The notes under the pieces are model-generated. The model did not search any database, was not told where the DNA came from, and saw only the letters and a list, made by a program, of their open reading frames with translations. From positions 248,001 through 312,000 of the forward strand of contig JACRAY010000014.1 in NCBI GenBank assembly GCA_016213325.1: DNA of 64,000 nucleotides. The letters run 5' to 3'. The translations under genes were made by a program, and so were the position numbers. This DNA is from Burkholderiales bacterium. GTDB taxonomy: Bacteria > Pseudomonadota > Gammaproteobacteria > Burkholderiales > Burkholderiaceae_C. Within the stretch, counting starts at the first letter, position 1. Every line of letters starts with the position of its first letter. Shown in pieces: positions 57,030 through 64,000 of this stretch.

Positions 57030-58070
57030 TCAGGTGCCGAAATACTCTTCGTACTTCTTCTTGATCGCCTCGGCGTCCAGCACCGCCGGGTCGGAATGCA
57101 GCAGCTTGATCTGCGACAACGGCGTGCGGCCGGCCTTGTCCTTCACCTCGGGGTGGAACGAGCGCAGGCCGCCCACGTCGCTGTTGGCCTGCTGCGCTTC
57201 GCGCGTGAACATGTAGTGGTAGAAGAGGCGCGCGGCGTTCGGGTTGGGCGCGTTCTTCAGCAGTGCGGCGTTGCCCACCACCATCGGCGTGCCTTCCGTG
57301 GCGTACACCGGCTCGATCGGCACGCCCGACTCCTTGAGCAGGAACACGTTGTATTCGTTGCCGTCGGCCATGACGGGCCGCTCGCCCTGCGCCAGCTTCT
57401 TGGGCGGCTCGGTGGACGATTGCACCTGCATCACCTTCTGCTTGCCCAGCTTCTCGAAGTACGGCCAGCCCAGCGCCTGGCTCAGCACCTGCGTGCCGGT
57501 CATGATGGTGCCGCTGTAGCCCGGGTGCGCCTTCACCATCTTGCCGTTCCACTTGGGGTCCAGCAGGTCGGCGTGGCTCTTCGGCGCCTGCTCCTTGGGC
57601 ACGAGCTTGGTGTTGTAGGCGATCACCGAGAGGTGCGCGCGGTACACCGCGAAGTAGCCGTCCGCGTCCTTGCCTTCCTTCGGCCACAACTTGCCCACGT
57701 CGGCCGGCACGGCTTGCTGCAGCCAGCCCTGCTTCTTGAAGTAGACGAAGTGCACCGCGTCCGAGGTCTCGATCACGTCGGCCGCGTGGATGCGGCTGCC
57801 GTATTCCTGGTTGATGCGCTGGAACAGGCGCTCGGCCCCCGAGCGCTCCACCTGCACCTTGATGCCGGGGTACTTGGCCTCGAAGGCCTTGGCGAGTTTT
57901 TCCGCCACCGCGACGTCGGTGGCGGTGTACCAGACCACCTTGCCCTCCTTCTGCGCCGCGGCAATGAGCGCGGGCGTGGCGTCGTAGGGGGCGGGTGCTT
58001 GCGCGGAGGACGTGACGGGCGCCGAAACGGCGGCGAACACCAGCGCCGCGAGGAAGGCTCTTGCGGACAT
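57030..58070 (-). CDS. Periplasmic extracellular solute-binding protein (family 1 / Fe3+-type)
   Basis: A 346-aa exported protein with signal peptide about 1-24 (M-S-A-R-A-F-L-A-A-L, cleavage near S-S-A-Q-A). The mature part begins with E-G-K-V-V-W-Y-T-A-T-D, the FbpA/AfuA/PhnS-type ABC receptor start, and includes Y-N-V-F-L-L-K and F-Y-H-Y-M-F-T-R-E-A-Q. Paired Tyr residues for iron binding are not obvious, so an organic ligand is possible. ATG 58070 has AGGAG upstream; the GntR-type operator is about 60 bp upstream. It is the first gene of the operon. Confidence 0.9.
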   Translation of the reverse strand: MSARAFLAALVFAAVSAPVTSSAQAPAPYDATPALIAAAQKEGKVVWYTATDVAVAEKLAKAFEAKYPGIKVQVERSGAERLFQRINQEYGSRIHAADVIETSDAVHFVYFKKQGWLQQAVPADVGKLWPKEGKDADGYFAVYRAHLSVIAYNTKLVPKEQAPKSHADLLDPKWNGKMVKAHPGYSGTIMTGTQVLSQALGWPYFEKLGKQKVMQVQSSTEPPKKLAQGERPVMADGNEYNVFLLKESGVPIEPVYATEGTPMVVGNAALLKNAPNPNAARLFYHYMFTREAQQANSDVGGLRSFHPEVKDKAGRTPLSQIKLLHSDPAVLDAEAIKKKYEEYFGT

Positions 58071-58127
58071 CTCTTGTCTCCTGTCTTGTGAGGCTACTGC
58101 GAGCTCATTATTCGAAGGAGGATCTCG

Positions 58128-58141
58128 AAGTGTCAACAGTT
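58128..58141. promoter_or_regulatory. Second FCD-GntR-type operator, upstream of the transporter operon
   Basis: AAGTGTCAACAGTT matches 12 of 14 positions of the palindrome AACTGTCGACAGTT found at the GntR gene (50842-50855). It lies 58-71 bp upstream of the binding-protein ATG on the minus strand. This makes the 51.6-58.1 kb operon the probable target of that regulator. Confidence 0.6.
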
Positions 58142-58169
58142 GAAGCCCCAACGTAGACAAAATTTAAGT

Positions 58170-59549
58170 TCACACCATCCGGTCGGGCTGCACCCACTGG
58201 TCGAACTGCTCGGCCGTCACGTGCCCCGATGCAATGGCCGCTTCGCGCAGGCTCGTGCCTTCCTTGTGCGCCTTCTTGGCGATCTGCGCCGCCTTGTCGT
58301 AGCCGATGTGCGGATTGAGCGCGGTCACCAGCATCAGCGAGCGGTCCACCAGCTCGGCGATGCGCGCGCGGTTCGGCTCGATGCCCACCGCGCAATGGTC
58401 GTTGAAGCTCGCCATGCCGTCGGCCAGCAGGCGCGCGCTCTGCTGGAAGTTGTGCGCGATCATGGGGCGGAACACATTCAGCTCGAAGTTGCCCGAGGCA
58501 CCGCCGAAGTTGATGGCGACATCGTTGCCGAACACCTGGCAGCACAGCATCGTCAGCGCTTCGCTCTGCGTGGGGTTCACCTTGCCGGGCATGATCGAGG
58601 AGCCGGGCTCGTTTTCGGGAATCGATAGCTCGCCGATGCCGCTGCGCGGCCCGCTCGCGAGCCAGCGCACGTCGTTGGCGATTTTCATCAGCGACGCGGC
58701 GAGCGTCTTGAAAGCGCCATGCGCGTGCACCAGCGCGTCGGCAGCGGCCATCACTTCGAACTTGTTGTTGGCTGTCACCAGCGGAAGCCCGGTCAGCCGC
58801 GCAAGTTCAGTGGCGACTTGTTCCGCGTAGCCCTTGGGCGCGTTGAGCCCCGTGCCTACCGCCGTCCCTCCCAGCGCCAGCTCGCACAGGTGCGGCAGCG
58901 CCGCGTGCAGGTGGCGGTCGCACTGCTCCAGTTGCGCGACGTAACCCGAGAACTCCTGCCCCAGCGTGAGCGGCGTCGCATCCTGCAGGTGCGTGCGGCC
59001 GATCTTCACGATATCCCTGAAGTCGTGCGACTTGGCAGCCAGCGTCTCGCGCAGCTTCGCGAGCGAAGGCAGCACGCGATTGCGGATCGCCTCCACCGCA
59101 GCAATGTGCATCGCCGTCGGGTACACGTCGTTGGACGACTGGCTCTTGTTGACGTCGTCGTTCGGGTGGATGAGCCGCCCTTCCCCGCGCCGCCCGCCGA
59201 TCAGTTCGCTGGCGCGGTTGGCGAGTACCTCGTTGACATTCATGTTGGTCTGCGTGCCCGAGCCGGTTTGCCACACGACGAGGGGAAATTCGTCGTCGTG
59301 CTGGCCGGCCAGCACTTCGTCGGCCGCGGCGATGATGGCGGCGGCCTTCTTCTGGTCGAGCAGGCCAAGGAGGTGGTTGACCACCGCCGAGGACCGCTTC
59401 ACCTGGACCAGTGCCCGGATGATCTCCTTGGGCTGGCGTTCGCCCGATATGTCGAAATTGCCCAGAGAGCGTTGGGTCTGCGCGCCCCACAGGCGGTCAG
59501 CGGGGACCTGGATGGGGCCGAAGGTGTCGTGTTCGATGCGGGTGGCCAT
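58170..59549 (-). CDS. fumC: Fumarate hydratase class II
   Basis: A 459-aa iron-independent fumarase of the TCA cycle. It has [13 protein letters not shown], the catalytic [14 protein letters not shown] and the signature [15 protein letters not shown] 59549 gives the normal M-A-T-R-I-E-H-D start. It is monocistronic and divergent from a cytochrome c gene. It is heat- and oxidant-stable, complementing the class I enzyme at 60967. Confidence 0.96.
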   Translation of the reverse strand: MATRIEHDTFGPIQVPADRLWGAQTQRSLGNFDISGERQPKEIIRALVQVKRSSAVVNHLLGLLDQKKAAAIIAAADEVLAGQHDDEFPLVVWQTGSGTQTNMNVNEVLANRASELIGGRRGEGRLIHPNDDVNKSQSSNDVYPTAMHIAAVEAIRNRVLPSLAKLRETLAAKSHDFRDIVKIGRTHLQDATPLTLGQEFSGYVAQLEQCDRHLHAALPHLCELALGGTAVGTGLNAPKGYAEQVATELARLTGLPLVTANNKFEVMAAADALVHAHGAFKTLAASLMKIANDVRWLASGPRSGIGELSIPENEPGSSIMPGKVNPTQSEALTMLCCQVFGNDVAINFGGASGNFELNVFRPMIAHNFQQSARLLADGMASFNDHCAVGIEPNRARIAELVDRSLMLVTALNPHIGYDKAAQIAKKAHKEGTSLREAAIASGHVTAEQFDQWVQPDRMV

Positions 59550-59598
59550 GGCGCCATCATCGTGCATCCCGGCCCCGGTGGCATGCGCGACAGCGAAC

Positions 59599-59612
59599 TT
59601 GACTCCCATCAA
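59599..59612 (+). promoter_or_regulatory. FNR/ANR box upstream of cytochrome c
   Basis: TTGAC-TCCC-ATCAA shares its half-sites exactly with the box at 501-514. Its centre is 71 bp before the ATG of the cytochrome c at 59677; class II spacing predicts a start near 59647 with a 30-nt leader. It could instead affect fumC on the opposite strand. Confidence 0.6.
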
Positions 59613-59676
59613 CATGGCGCCAGTCGGCACGGGCGTATCTTGGATTCGGCGTTCTTGCCGACATCGAGTCTTCACC

Positions 59677-60024
59677 ATGAAAAACCAGCTCTTCACTGCA
59701 GCCGCGGTTGCCGCCCTTGCCCTGTGCATGCCCGCGCTCGCCACCGCCAAGTCGAGGTCGCCGGCCGACCTTGCCGCGGCCAAGCAATGCATGCAGTGCC
59801 ACAAGGCAACGGAAGAGTTCGCCGGACCTTCCTTCCGCAAGATCGCTGCCTCCTGGAACGGCCAGCGCGATGCCGTGCCGAAGATGTCCGCGGTGATCCG
59901 GCGCGGAAGCGACGCGACGGGCGGCCCTCACTGGGGCCAGGCCAAGATGCCGGACACCACCGAGCGGCCCGCCATCAGCCGTGATGAGTCGCGAAGGCTG
60001 GCTCGTTGGGTGCTGCAGCAATGA
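59677..60024 (+). CDS. Class I cytochrome c, probably anaerobically induced
   Basis: A 115-aa precursor: signal peptide about 1-24 (M-K-N-Q-L-F-T start, cleavage near A-T-A), haem motif CMQCH (C38, C41, H42), axial Met in A-K-M-P-D. It is related in size and layout to the cytochrome c at 47733. The upstream FNR-type box suggests a role as periplasmic electron donor or acceptor during nitrate respiration. No oxidoreductase partner is adjacent. Confidence 0.9.
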   Translation: MKNQLFTAAAVAALALCMPALATAKSRSPADLAAAKQCMQCHKATEEFAGPSFRKIAASWNGQRDAVPKMSAVIRRGSDATGGPHWGQAKMPDTTERPAISRDESRRLARWVLQQ

Positions 60025-60073
60025 GCTCTTTGCCGTGGCCGAGCGCGGCAGCCGGCCTCCATCGTGCATAGTC

Positions 60074-60775
60074 ATGCCGATGCCGGCATACCCCGACCTG
60101 TCGCAGACTGCCCTTGACCAGTTGCTTCGTCCCGAGGGCAATGGCCGCTGGAACGCGTTCTACGACGACCGCTCGCGGCCGTGCCCCTTCTTTGGAGCCG
60201 GCCCCGACGAAAACCTGGTCGAGTGGGTGACCGGTGGCCTTGTTCCGCACGGGCGCACGCTCGACCTCGGATGTGGGCACGGGCGCAACTCGATCTTCCT
60301 GGCGCGACAAGGGTTCGAAGTGGAGGGCGTCGACTTCTCGGAGTCAGGCCTCGCCTGGGCGGCCGAAGCGGCACAGCGAGCGGGCGTCTCCATCGGCCTG
60401 GTCTGCGCTTCCGTGTTTGAAGCCGAGCTCAAGCCAGCAGCCTGCGACTTCATCTACGACTCGGGCCTCTTCCATCACATCGCACCGCACCGCAGGCAGC
60501 AGTACGTCGGGCTGGTCGCGCGGTGCCTGAAGCCCGGCGGCAAATTCGGGTTGACCTGTTTCACTCCGGACGGTGGCAGCGGCTACTCCGACGCCGAGGT
60601 CTACGAGCGCGGTTCGCTGGGTGGCGGGCTCGGCTACACCGAGCAGCAGCTGCGAGAGCACTGGTCGGGCGCTGGGTTGCAGGTCGAAATCGTCCGGACG
60701 ATGAAGGAGGTGGAGCCTGGCGCCCCGGTCTTCGGCAAGGGCTTCCTCTGGGCGCTGCTGGCATCCAGGCGATAG
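60074..60775 (+). CDS. SAM-dependent methyltransferase (unknown substrate)
   Basis: A 233-aa class I methyltransferase: motif I T-L-D-L-G-C-G-H-G-R-N-S, G-V-D-F-S at strand 2, and the C-L-K-P-G-G-K-F-G-L post-motif. It resembles thiol/tellurite-type methyltransferases (TPMT/TehB-like) in the region N-S-I-F-L-A-R-Q-G-F-E-V-E-G-V-D, but specificity is not proven. ATG 60074 is used; ATG 60080 is equally possible. It is alone, with 191 bp before the class I fumarase. Confidence 0.8.
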   Translation: MPMPAYPDLSQTALDQLLRPEGNGRWNAFYDDRSRPCPFFGAGPDENLVEWVTGGLVPHGRTLDLGCGHGRNSIFLARQGFEVEGVDFSESGLAWAAEAAQRAGVSIGLVCASVFEAELKPAACDFIYDSGLFHHIAPHRRQQYVGLVARCLKPGGKFGLTCFTPDGGSGYSDAEVYERGSLGGGLGYTEQQLREHWSGAGLQVEIVRTMKEVEPGAPVFGKGFLWALLASRR

Positions 60776-60880
60776 CTTCGCTTCACCTCGTGAAGACCGA
60801 AGCACAAGCAAGGCGCCGGAATCCAAACGTACTGTGTGTGGACCAGGCGGACGCGACGGCCACCGCCACGTCGATTGCAC

Positions 60881-60897
60881 TCAATGCCCTGCATTGA
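60881..60897. promoter_or_regulatory. Perfect small inverted repeat before class I fumarase
   Basis: TCAATGC-CCT-GCATTGA has 7-bp perfect arms. It is about 70 bp upstream of the fumarase ATG and 105 bp after the methyltransferase stop. No T-run follows, so an operator is at least as likely as a terminator. Confidence 0.35.
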
Positions 60898-60966
60898 AGC
60901 GGGCAAGGAGGTCCTCGGCATCGAGTGGGATAATTGAGCCGGATGTCCCCTACCGCCTGCAACACC

Positions 60967-62520
60967 ATGACGACGACCATCAAAGCCGACGACCTCATCG
61001 AGTCGATCTCCGCCGCCCTCCAGTACATCAGCTACTACCACACCCCGGACTTCATCCAGCACATGGTGCGCGCCTACGAGCGCGAGCAGGCCCCCGCTGC
61101 CAAGGACGCCATCGCGCAGATCCTCACCAACAGCAAGATGAGCGCCACCGGCCACCGGCCGATCTGCCAGGACACCGGCATCGTCAACGTGTTCCTGAAG
61201 GTGGGCATGGACGTGCGCTTCGAGGGCTTCAGCGGCGGGCTGGAAGACGCCATCAACGAAGGCGTGCGCCGCGGCTACAACCATCCGGACAACACGTTGC
61301 GCGCATCGATCGTGGCCGACCCGCAGTTCGACCGCAAGAACACGCAGGACAACACGCCCGCCGTCATCCACACGCAGATCGTGCCGGGCGACAAGCTCGA
61401 GATCACCGTTGCAGCCAAGGGCGGCGGCAGCGAGAACAAGAGCAAGATGGTCATGTTGAATCCCAGCGACTCCATCGTCGACTGGGTGCTGAAGACGGTG
61501 CCGACGATGGGTGCCGGATGGTGCCCGCCCGGCATGCTGGGCATCGGCATCGGCGGCACGGCGGAGAAAGCCGTGCTGCTGGCCAAGGAGTCGCTGATGG
61601 AAGACCTCGACATGTACGAGTTGCAGGCCAAGGCGGCCGGCGGCGCGAAGCTGTCGAAGGTGGAAGAGATGCGTCTGGAGCTGTTCGAGAAGGTCAACGC
61701 GCTGGGCATAGGCGCGCAGGGCCTGGGCGGTCTCACCACCGTGCTCGACATCAAGATCAAGATGTACCCCACGCACGCGGCCGGCAAGCCGGTGGCGATG
61801 ATCCCCAACTGCGCGGCCACGCGCCATGCGCACTTCGTGATGGACGGCTCGGGCCCCGTGTACCTGGACCCGCCGTCGCTGGACATCTGGCCCAGGCTCG
61901 ACTGGATGCCCGACACGCAGAAGAGCCGCCGCGTCAACCTGGACACGCTGACGAAGGAAGAGATCGCCACCTGGAAGTCGGGCGAGACGCTGCTGCTCAA
62001 CGGCAAGATGCTGACCGGCCGCGACGCCGCGCACAAGCGCATCCAGGACATGCTGGCCAAGGGCGAGCCGCTGCCGGTGGACTTCACCAACCGCGTCATC
62101 TACTACGTGGGCCCGGTCGACCCGGTGCGCGATGAAGCCGTGGGCCCCGCCGGCCCCACCACGTCGACCCGCATGGACAAGTTCACCGAGATGATGCTGG
62201 CCAGGACGGGCCTCATCGGCATGATCGGCAAGTCCGAGCGCGGCCCCGAGGCGATCGAGGCGATCCGCAAGCACAAGGCGGTGTACCTGATGGCGGTGGG
62301 TGGCGCGGCTTACCTGGTGTCGAAGGCGATCAGGAAGTCCGAGGTGCTGGGCTTCGCCGACCTGGGCATGGAAGCGATCTACGAGTTCGACGTGGTCGAC
62401 ATGCCGGTGACCGTCGCCGTCGACGCCACCGGCACCAGCGTGCACAACACCGGCCCCGCCGAGTGGAGCAAGCGCATCGCCACCGGCGAGTTCAAGAACA
62501 TCCCGGTCGCCGCTGCCTGA
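60967..62520 (+). CDS. Fumarate hydratase class I (Fe-S)
   Basis: A 517-aa [4Fe-4S] hydratase combining the TtdA-like alpha part (about 1-300, I-C-Q-D-T-G-I, G-G-G-S-E-N-K-S) and beta part (about 330-510, G-P-A-G-P-T-T-S-T-R-M-D). Cysteines in I-C-Q-D-T, W-C-P-P-G and P-N-C-A-A can ligate the cluster. ATG 60967 is used; ATG 60934 would add 11 residues. The stop overlaps the murI start (TGATG). It is the second fumarase in the window, oxygen-sensitive and suited to low-O2 metabolism. Confidence 0.93.
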   Translation: MTTTIKADDLIESISAALQYISYYHTPDFIQHMVRAYEREQAPAAKDAIAQILTNSKMSATGHRPICQDTGIVNVFLKVGMDVRFEGFSGGLEDAINEGVRRGYNHPDNTLRASIVADPQFDRKNTQDNTPAVIHTQIVPGDKLEITVAAKGGGSENKSKMVMLNPSDSIVDWVLKTVPTMGAGWCPPGMLGIGIGGTAEKAVLLAKESLMEDLDMYELQAKAAGGAKLSKVEEMRLELFEKVNALGIGAQGLGGLTTVLDIKIKMYPTHAAGKPVAMIPNCAATRHAHFVMDGSGPVYLDPPSLDIWPRLDWMPDTQKSRRVNLDTLTKEEIATWKSGETLLLNGKMLTGRDAAHKRIQDMLAKGEPLPVDFTNRVIYYVGPVDPVRDEAVGPAGPTTSTRMDKFTEMMLARTGLIGMIGKSERGPEAIEAIRKHKAVYLMAVGGAAYLVSKAIRKSEVLGFADLGMEAIYEFDVVDMPVTVAVDATGTSVHNTGPAEWSKRIATGEFKNIPVAAA

Positions 62521-63305
62521 TGGTGCAGGCGGCCGGCGCCCCTATCGGTGTGTTCGATAGCGGCATCGGCGGCCTGAGCGTGCTCAGGGCGCTGGCGGCC
62601 GAGTTGCCGCGCGAGGACTTCGTCTACTTCGCCGACACGGGCCATGCGCCTTACGGCGAGCGGGGCGACCCTTACGTGGTGGAACGTTCACACGCGATCC
62701 TCGACGCGCTGGTGCGCGAGCACGGCATCAAGGCGCTGGTGGTCGCGTGCAACACGGCGACAGCGGCAGCCATCCACCTGCTGCGCGAGGCTTACCCGGA
62801 CTTGCCCCTCGTCGGCGTAGAGCCGGCGTTGAAACCCGCGGCGGTGCTCACCTGCACGGGGAGGGTCGCGGTCTTCGCCACCCGCGGCACTTTGTCGAGC
62901 ACCAAGTTCGCGACGCTTCACGCCTCGCTGAAAGGCCAGGCCGACTTCGTGCTGCAAGCTTGCGATGGCTTGGCCACTGCGATCGAGCGTTGCGACGACG
63001 CGCAGGTGCGGTCGCTCTGCGACACCTATGTCCGGGCAGCGGGCGACTTCGGGACAGGCCCGGGCCAAATCGACACGCTGGTGCTCGGTTGCACGCATTA
63101 CCCTTTCGCCCAGGAAGAGATCCGGGCGCACGCCGGAGCCGGGGTGCGGCTGGTCGAGACGGGCGAACCGGTTGCGCGCCAGGCGCGCCGCCTGCTGGAA
63201 GCCGCAGGCTTGCTGAAGCCGCCGCCCGCCAAGGGCAAGATCACCCTTCTCACGACGGGTTCGCAAGCGCAGCTGGCATCCGCCGCGCAGCGCTGGCTGC
63301 CCTAG
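62520..63305 (+). CDS. murI: Glutamate racemase
   Basis: A 261-aa cofactor-independent racemase producing D-glutamate for peptidoglycan. Both catalytic cysteine motifs are present: V-V-A-C-N-T-A-T-A and L-G-C-T-H-Y-P-F. The start region I-G-V-F-D-S-G-I-G-G-L-S-V is typical. ATG 62520 overlaps the fumarase stop by 1 base, so it depends on read-through translation. The 3' end overlaps the convergent lipoprotein gene by 4 bases. Confidence 0.95.
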   Translation: MVQAAGAPIGVFDSGIGGLSVLRALAAELPREDFVYFADTGHAPYGERGDPYVVERSHAILDALVREHGIKALVVACNTATAAAIHLLREAYPDLPLVGVEPALKPAAVLTCTGRVAVFATRGTLSSTKFATLHASLKGQADFVLQACDGLATAIERCDDAQVRSLCDTYVRAAGDFGTGPGQIDTLVLGCTHYPFAQEEIRAHAGAGVRLVETGEPVARQARRLLEAAGLLKPPPAKGKITLLTTGSQAQLASAAQRWLP

Positions 63306-63796
63306 GGCACTGGCTGGAGCGTCACCGGCCCCACGAGCACGCGGCCCTGCGTATCGACCACGGTCACGGTCACGGCACTCGTGGTGTCGCTGAAAACCAG
63401 CTGCAGCGTCGCCATCTCCACCTGCCCCAGCGCCGGCGTCTGGTGGATGCCGCCTACCAGCAGGCTGCCGCTGGTGCCCTGCGGCCATTCACCGTCGAAA
63501 GAGAAGGTGCTGCACGGCGTCACCACTTCGATGCGGTTGTCGTACAGCTTCAGGTCGACGCGGGCGCTGGCAGCGACGCACCCGGTTGCCCCGACGTCGA
63601 CGACGGGCCCGCCGCTGCTGGTGCTATTGCCGGTCGTCTGTGCAAAGACCACCGTGGCGCCGAATCCCGAGTAACTGTGCGTCGGCCCGGTGCCGGTCCC
63701 GCCGCTGCCCGGCGCGCAGCCGCCAAGCAGCACCGAAGCCGCCAGGAACCAGCCGCACAGGCGCTCAGAGAGGGTCTTGGTTGTCATTGCAGCCAT
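63302..63796 (-). CDS. Putative lipoprotein
   Basis: A 164-aa protein with a lipoprotein signal: hydrophobic segment W-F-L-A-A-S-V-L-L followed by the lipobox L-G-G-C. After a Gly/Ser/Thr-rich linker, the mature part is beta-rich with two further cysteines (A-T-G-C-V and T-P-C-S). It is not recognised beyond that. ATG 63796 is used; ATG 63787 is possible. The 5' end overlaps the upstream partial gene by 32 bp. Confidence 0.75.
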   Translation of the reverse strand: MAAMTTKTLSERLCGWFLAASVLLGGCAPGSGGTGTGPTHSYSGFGATVVFAQTTGNSTSSGGPVVDVGATGCVAASARVDLKLYDNRIEVVTPCSTFSFDGEWPQGTSGSLLVGGIHQTPALGQVEMATLQLVFSDTTSAVTVTVVDTQGRVLVGPVTLQPVP

Positions 63797-63998
63797 GGAA
63801 GTAGGCGCCGAACCGCACGCGATACGCGCGCTCTTCGGCCGTGGCGTGGGCCTGGTCGTGGTCGTAGCGGGCCTGCACCTCGCGCATCACCGTGGCGAAG
63901 GCATCGCGCCATGCTTTCGCAGACACCGCATGCAGGTGGTGCGCAGACTCGGCCGTGAGGCCGTCGGAGAAGATCGCCTGCTCGAGGAAGTTGCGTTC
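63765..63998 (-). CDS. Partial conserved hypothetical protein (possibly DUF6502)
   Basis: The last 77 codons of a gene entering from the right edge: E-R-N-F-L-E-Q-A-I-F-S-D-G-L-T-A-E-S near the start of the visible part and Y-R-V-R-F-G-A-Y-F-H-G-C-N-D near the end. The middle is helical with a conserved-looking A-W-R-D-A-F. It resembles DUF6502 proteins from memory, with low certainty. It is co-directional with and overlaps the lipoprotein gene. Confidence 0.6.
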   Translation of the reverse strand, partial: ERNFLEQAIFSDGLTAESAHHLHAVSAKAWRDAFATVMREVQARYDHDQAHATAEERAYRVRFGAYFHGCNDNQDPL

Positions 63999-64000
63999 GC

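Noticed and set aside
60881-60897. Intrinsic terminator of the methyltransferase gene
   Set aside because: The hairpin is short, AT/GC mixed and not followed by a T-run; kept only as a possible operator.

Overview
The window is GC-rich, densely packed proteobacterial chromosome. Its gene content points to a betaproteobacterium of the Burkholderiales, most likely Comamonadaceae (Ramlibacter/Variovorax-like). The evidence is a small Trp-rich protein, a Bug-type substrate-binding protein, the narXL-narK-narK-narGHJI-ppiC order, and GTAGG-type intergenic palindromes. This placement is inference, since no rRNA or marker gene is present. No tRNA, rRNA, CRISPR array, intact insertion sequence or phage gene was seen. 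No gene-free stretch exceeds about 300 bases.

Region 1 (1-14.4 kb) is anaerobic nitrate respiration. A partial ubiU (O2-independent ubiquinone hydroxylation) diverges from narXL across an FNR-type box. Then come two NarK transporters, narGHJI with ATGA-type overlaps, a parvulin PPIase and a beta-carbonic anhydrase. Region 2 (14.4-21.4 kb) holds a large hybrid histidine kinase on the minus strand, then a nitronate monooxygenase coupled to an O2-independent, B12-dependent ribonucleotide reductase.

Region 3 (21.4-31.5 kb) is the most unusual part, a two-sided sulfur/redox island. The first operon encodes an ArsR-rhodanese fusion regulator with a perfect inverted-repeat operator, a persulfide-dioxygenase-like hydrolase, two MFS transporters and a DsrE protein. 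Next is a deletion scar where the 3' ends of a sterol desaturase gene and an araC-type gene abut. Beyond it a DsrE protein and an ArsM-like methyltransferase sit behind a sigma-54 -24/-12 promoter. They diverge from an operon encoding DUF4395, a Cys-motif membrane histidine kinase, an NtrC-class (GAFTGA) response regulator, a nitroreductase and a hemerythrin. I infer that this regulator drives the DsrE/methyltransferase promoter.

Region 4 (31.5-43.1 kb) has an acyl-CoA dehydrogenase, a free-standing CheB, a CheB-CheR-PAS protein lacking any kinase domain, and a malonate-utilisation operon (matR, matA, Bug receptor, matB, DUF1810) behind a 40-bp palindrome, followed by lgt. Region 5 (43.1-50.9 kb) is mostly housekeeping: LysR/ilvD, a FAD-Rieske oxidoreductase, a small Trp-rich protein, cytochrome c, acs and UPF0114.

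Region 6 (50.9-58.1 kb) is a catabolic/uptake cluster: a FCD-GntR regulator on the plus strand facing a minus-strand operon of binding protein, two-domain permease, ATPase, MmgE/PrpD and PdxA-like dehydrogenase. Near-identical operator-like palindromes flank the regulator gene and the far end of the operon. Two long hairpin elements of the same architecture lie inside and at the end of this cluster. Region 7 (58.1-64 kb) carries fumC, a cytochrome c with an upstream FNR-type box, a methyltransferase, a class I fumarase, murI, a lipoprotein and a partial gene of unknown function.
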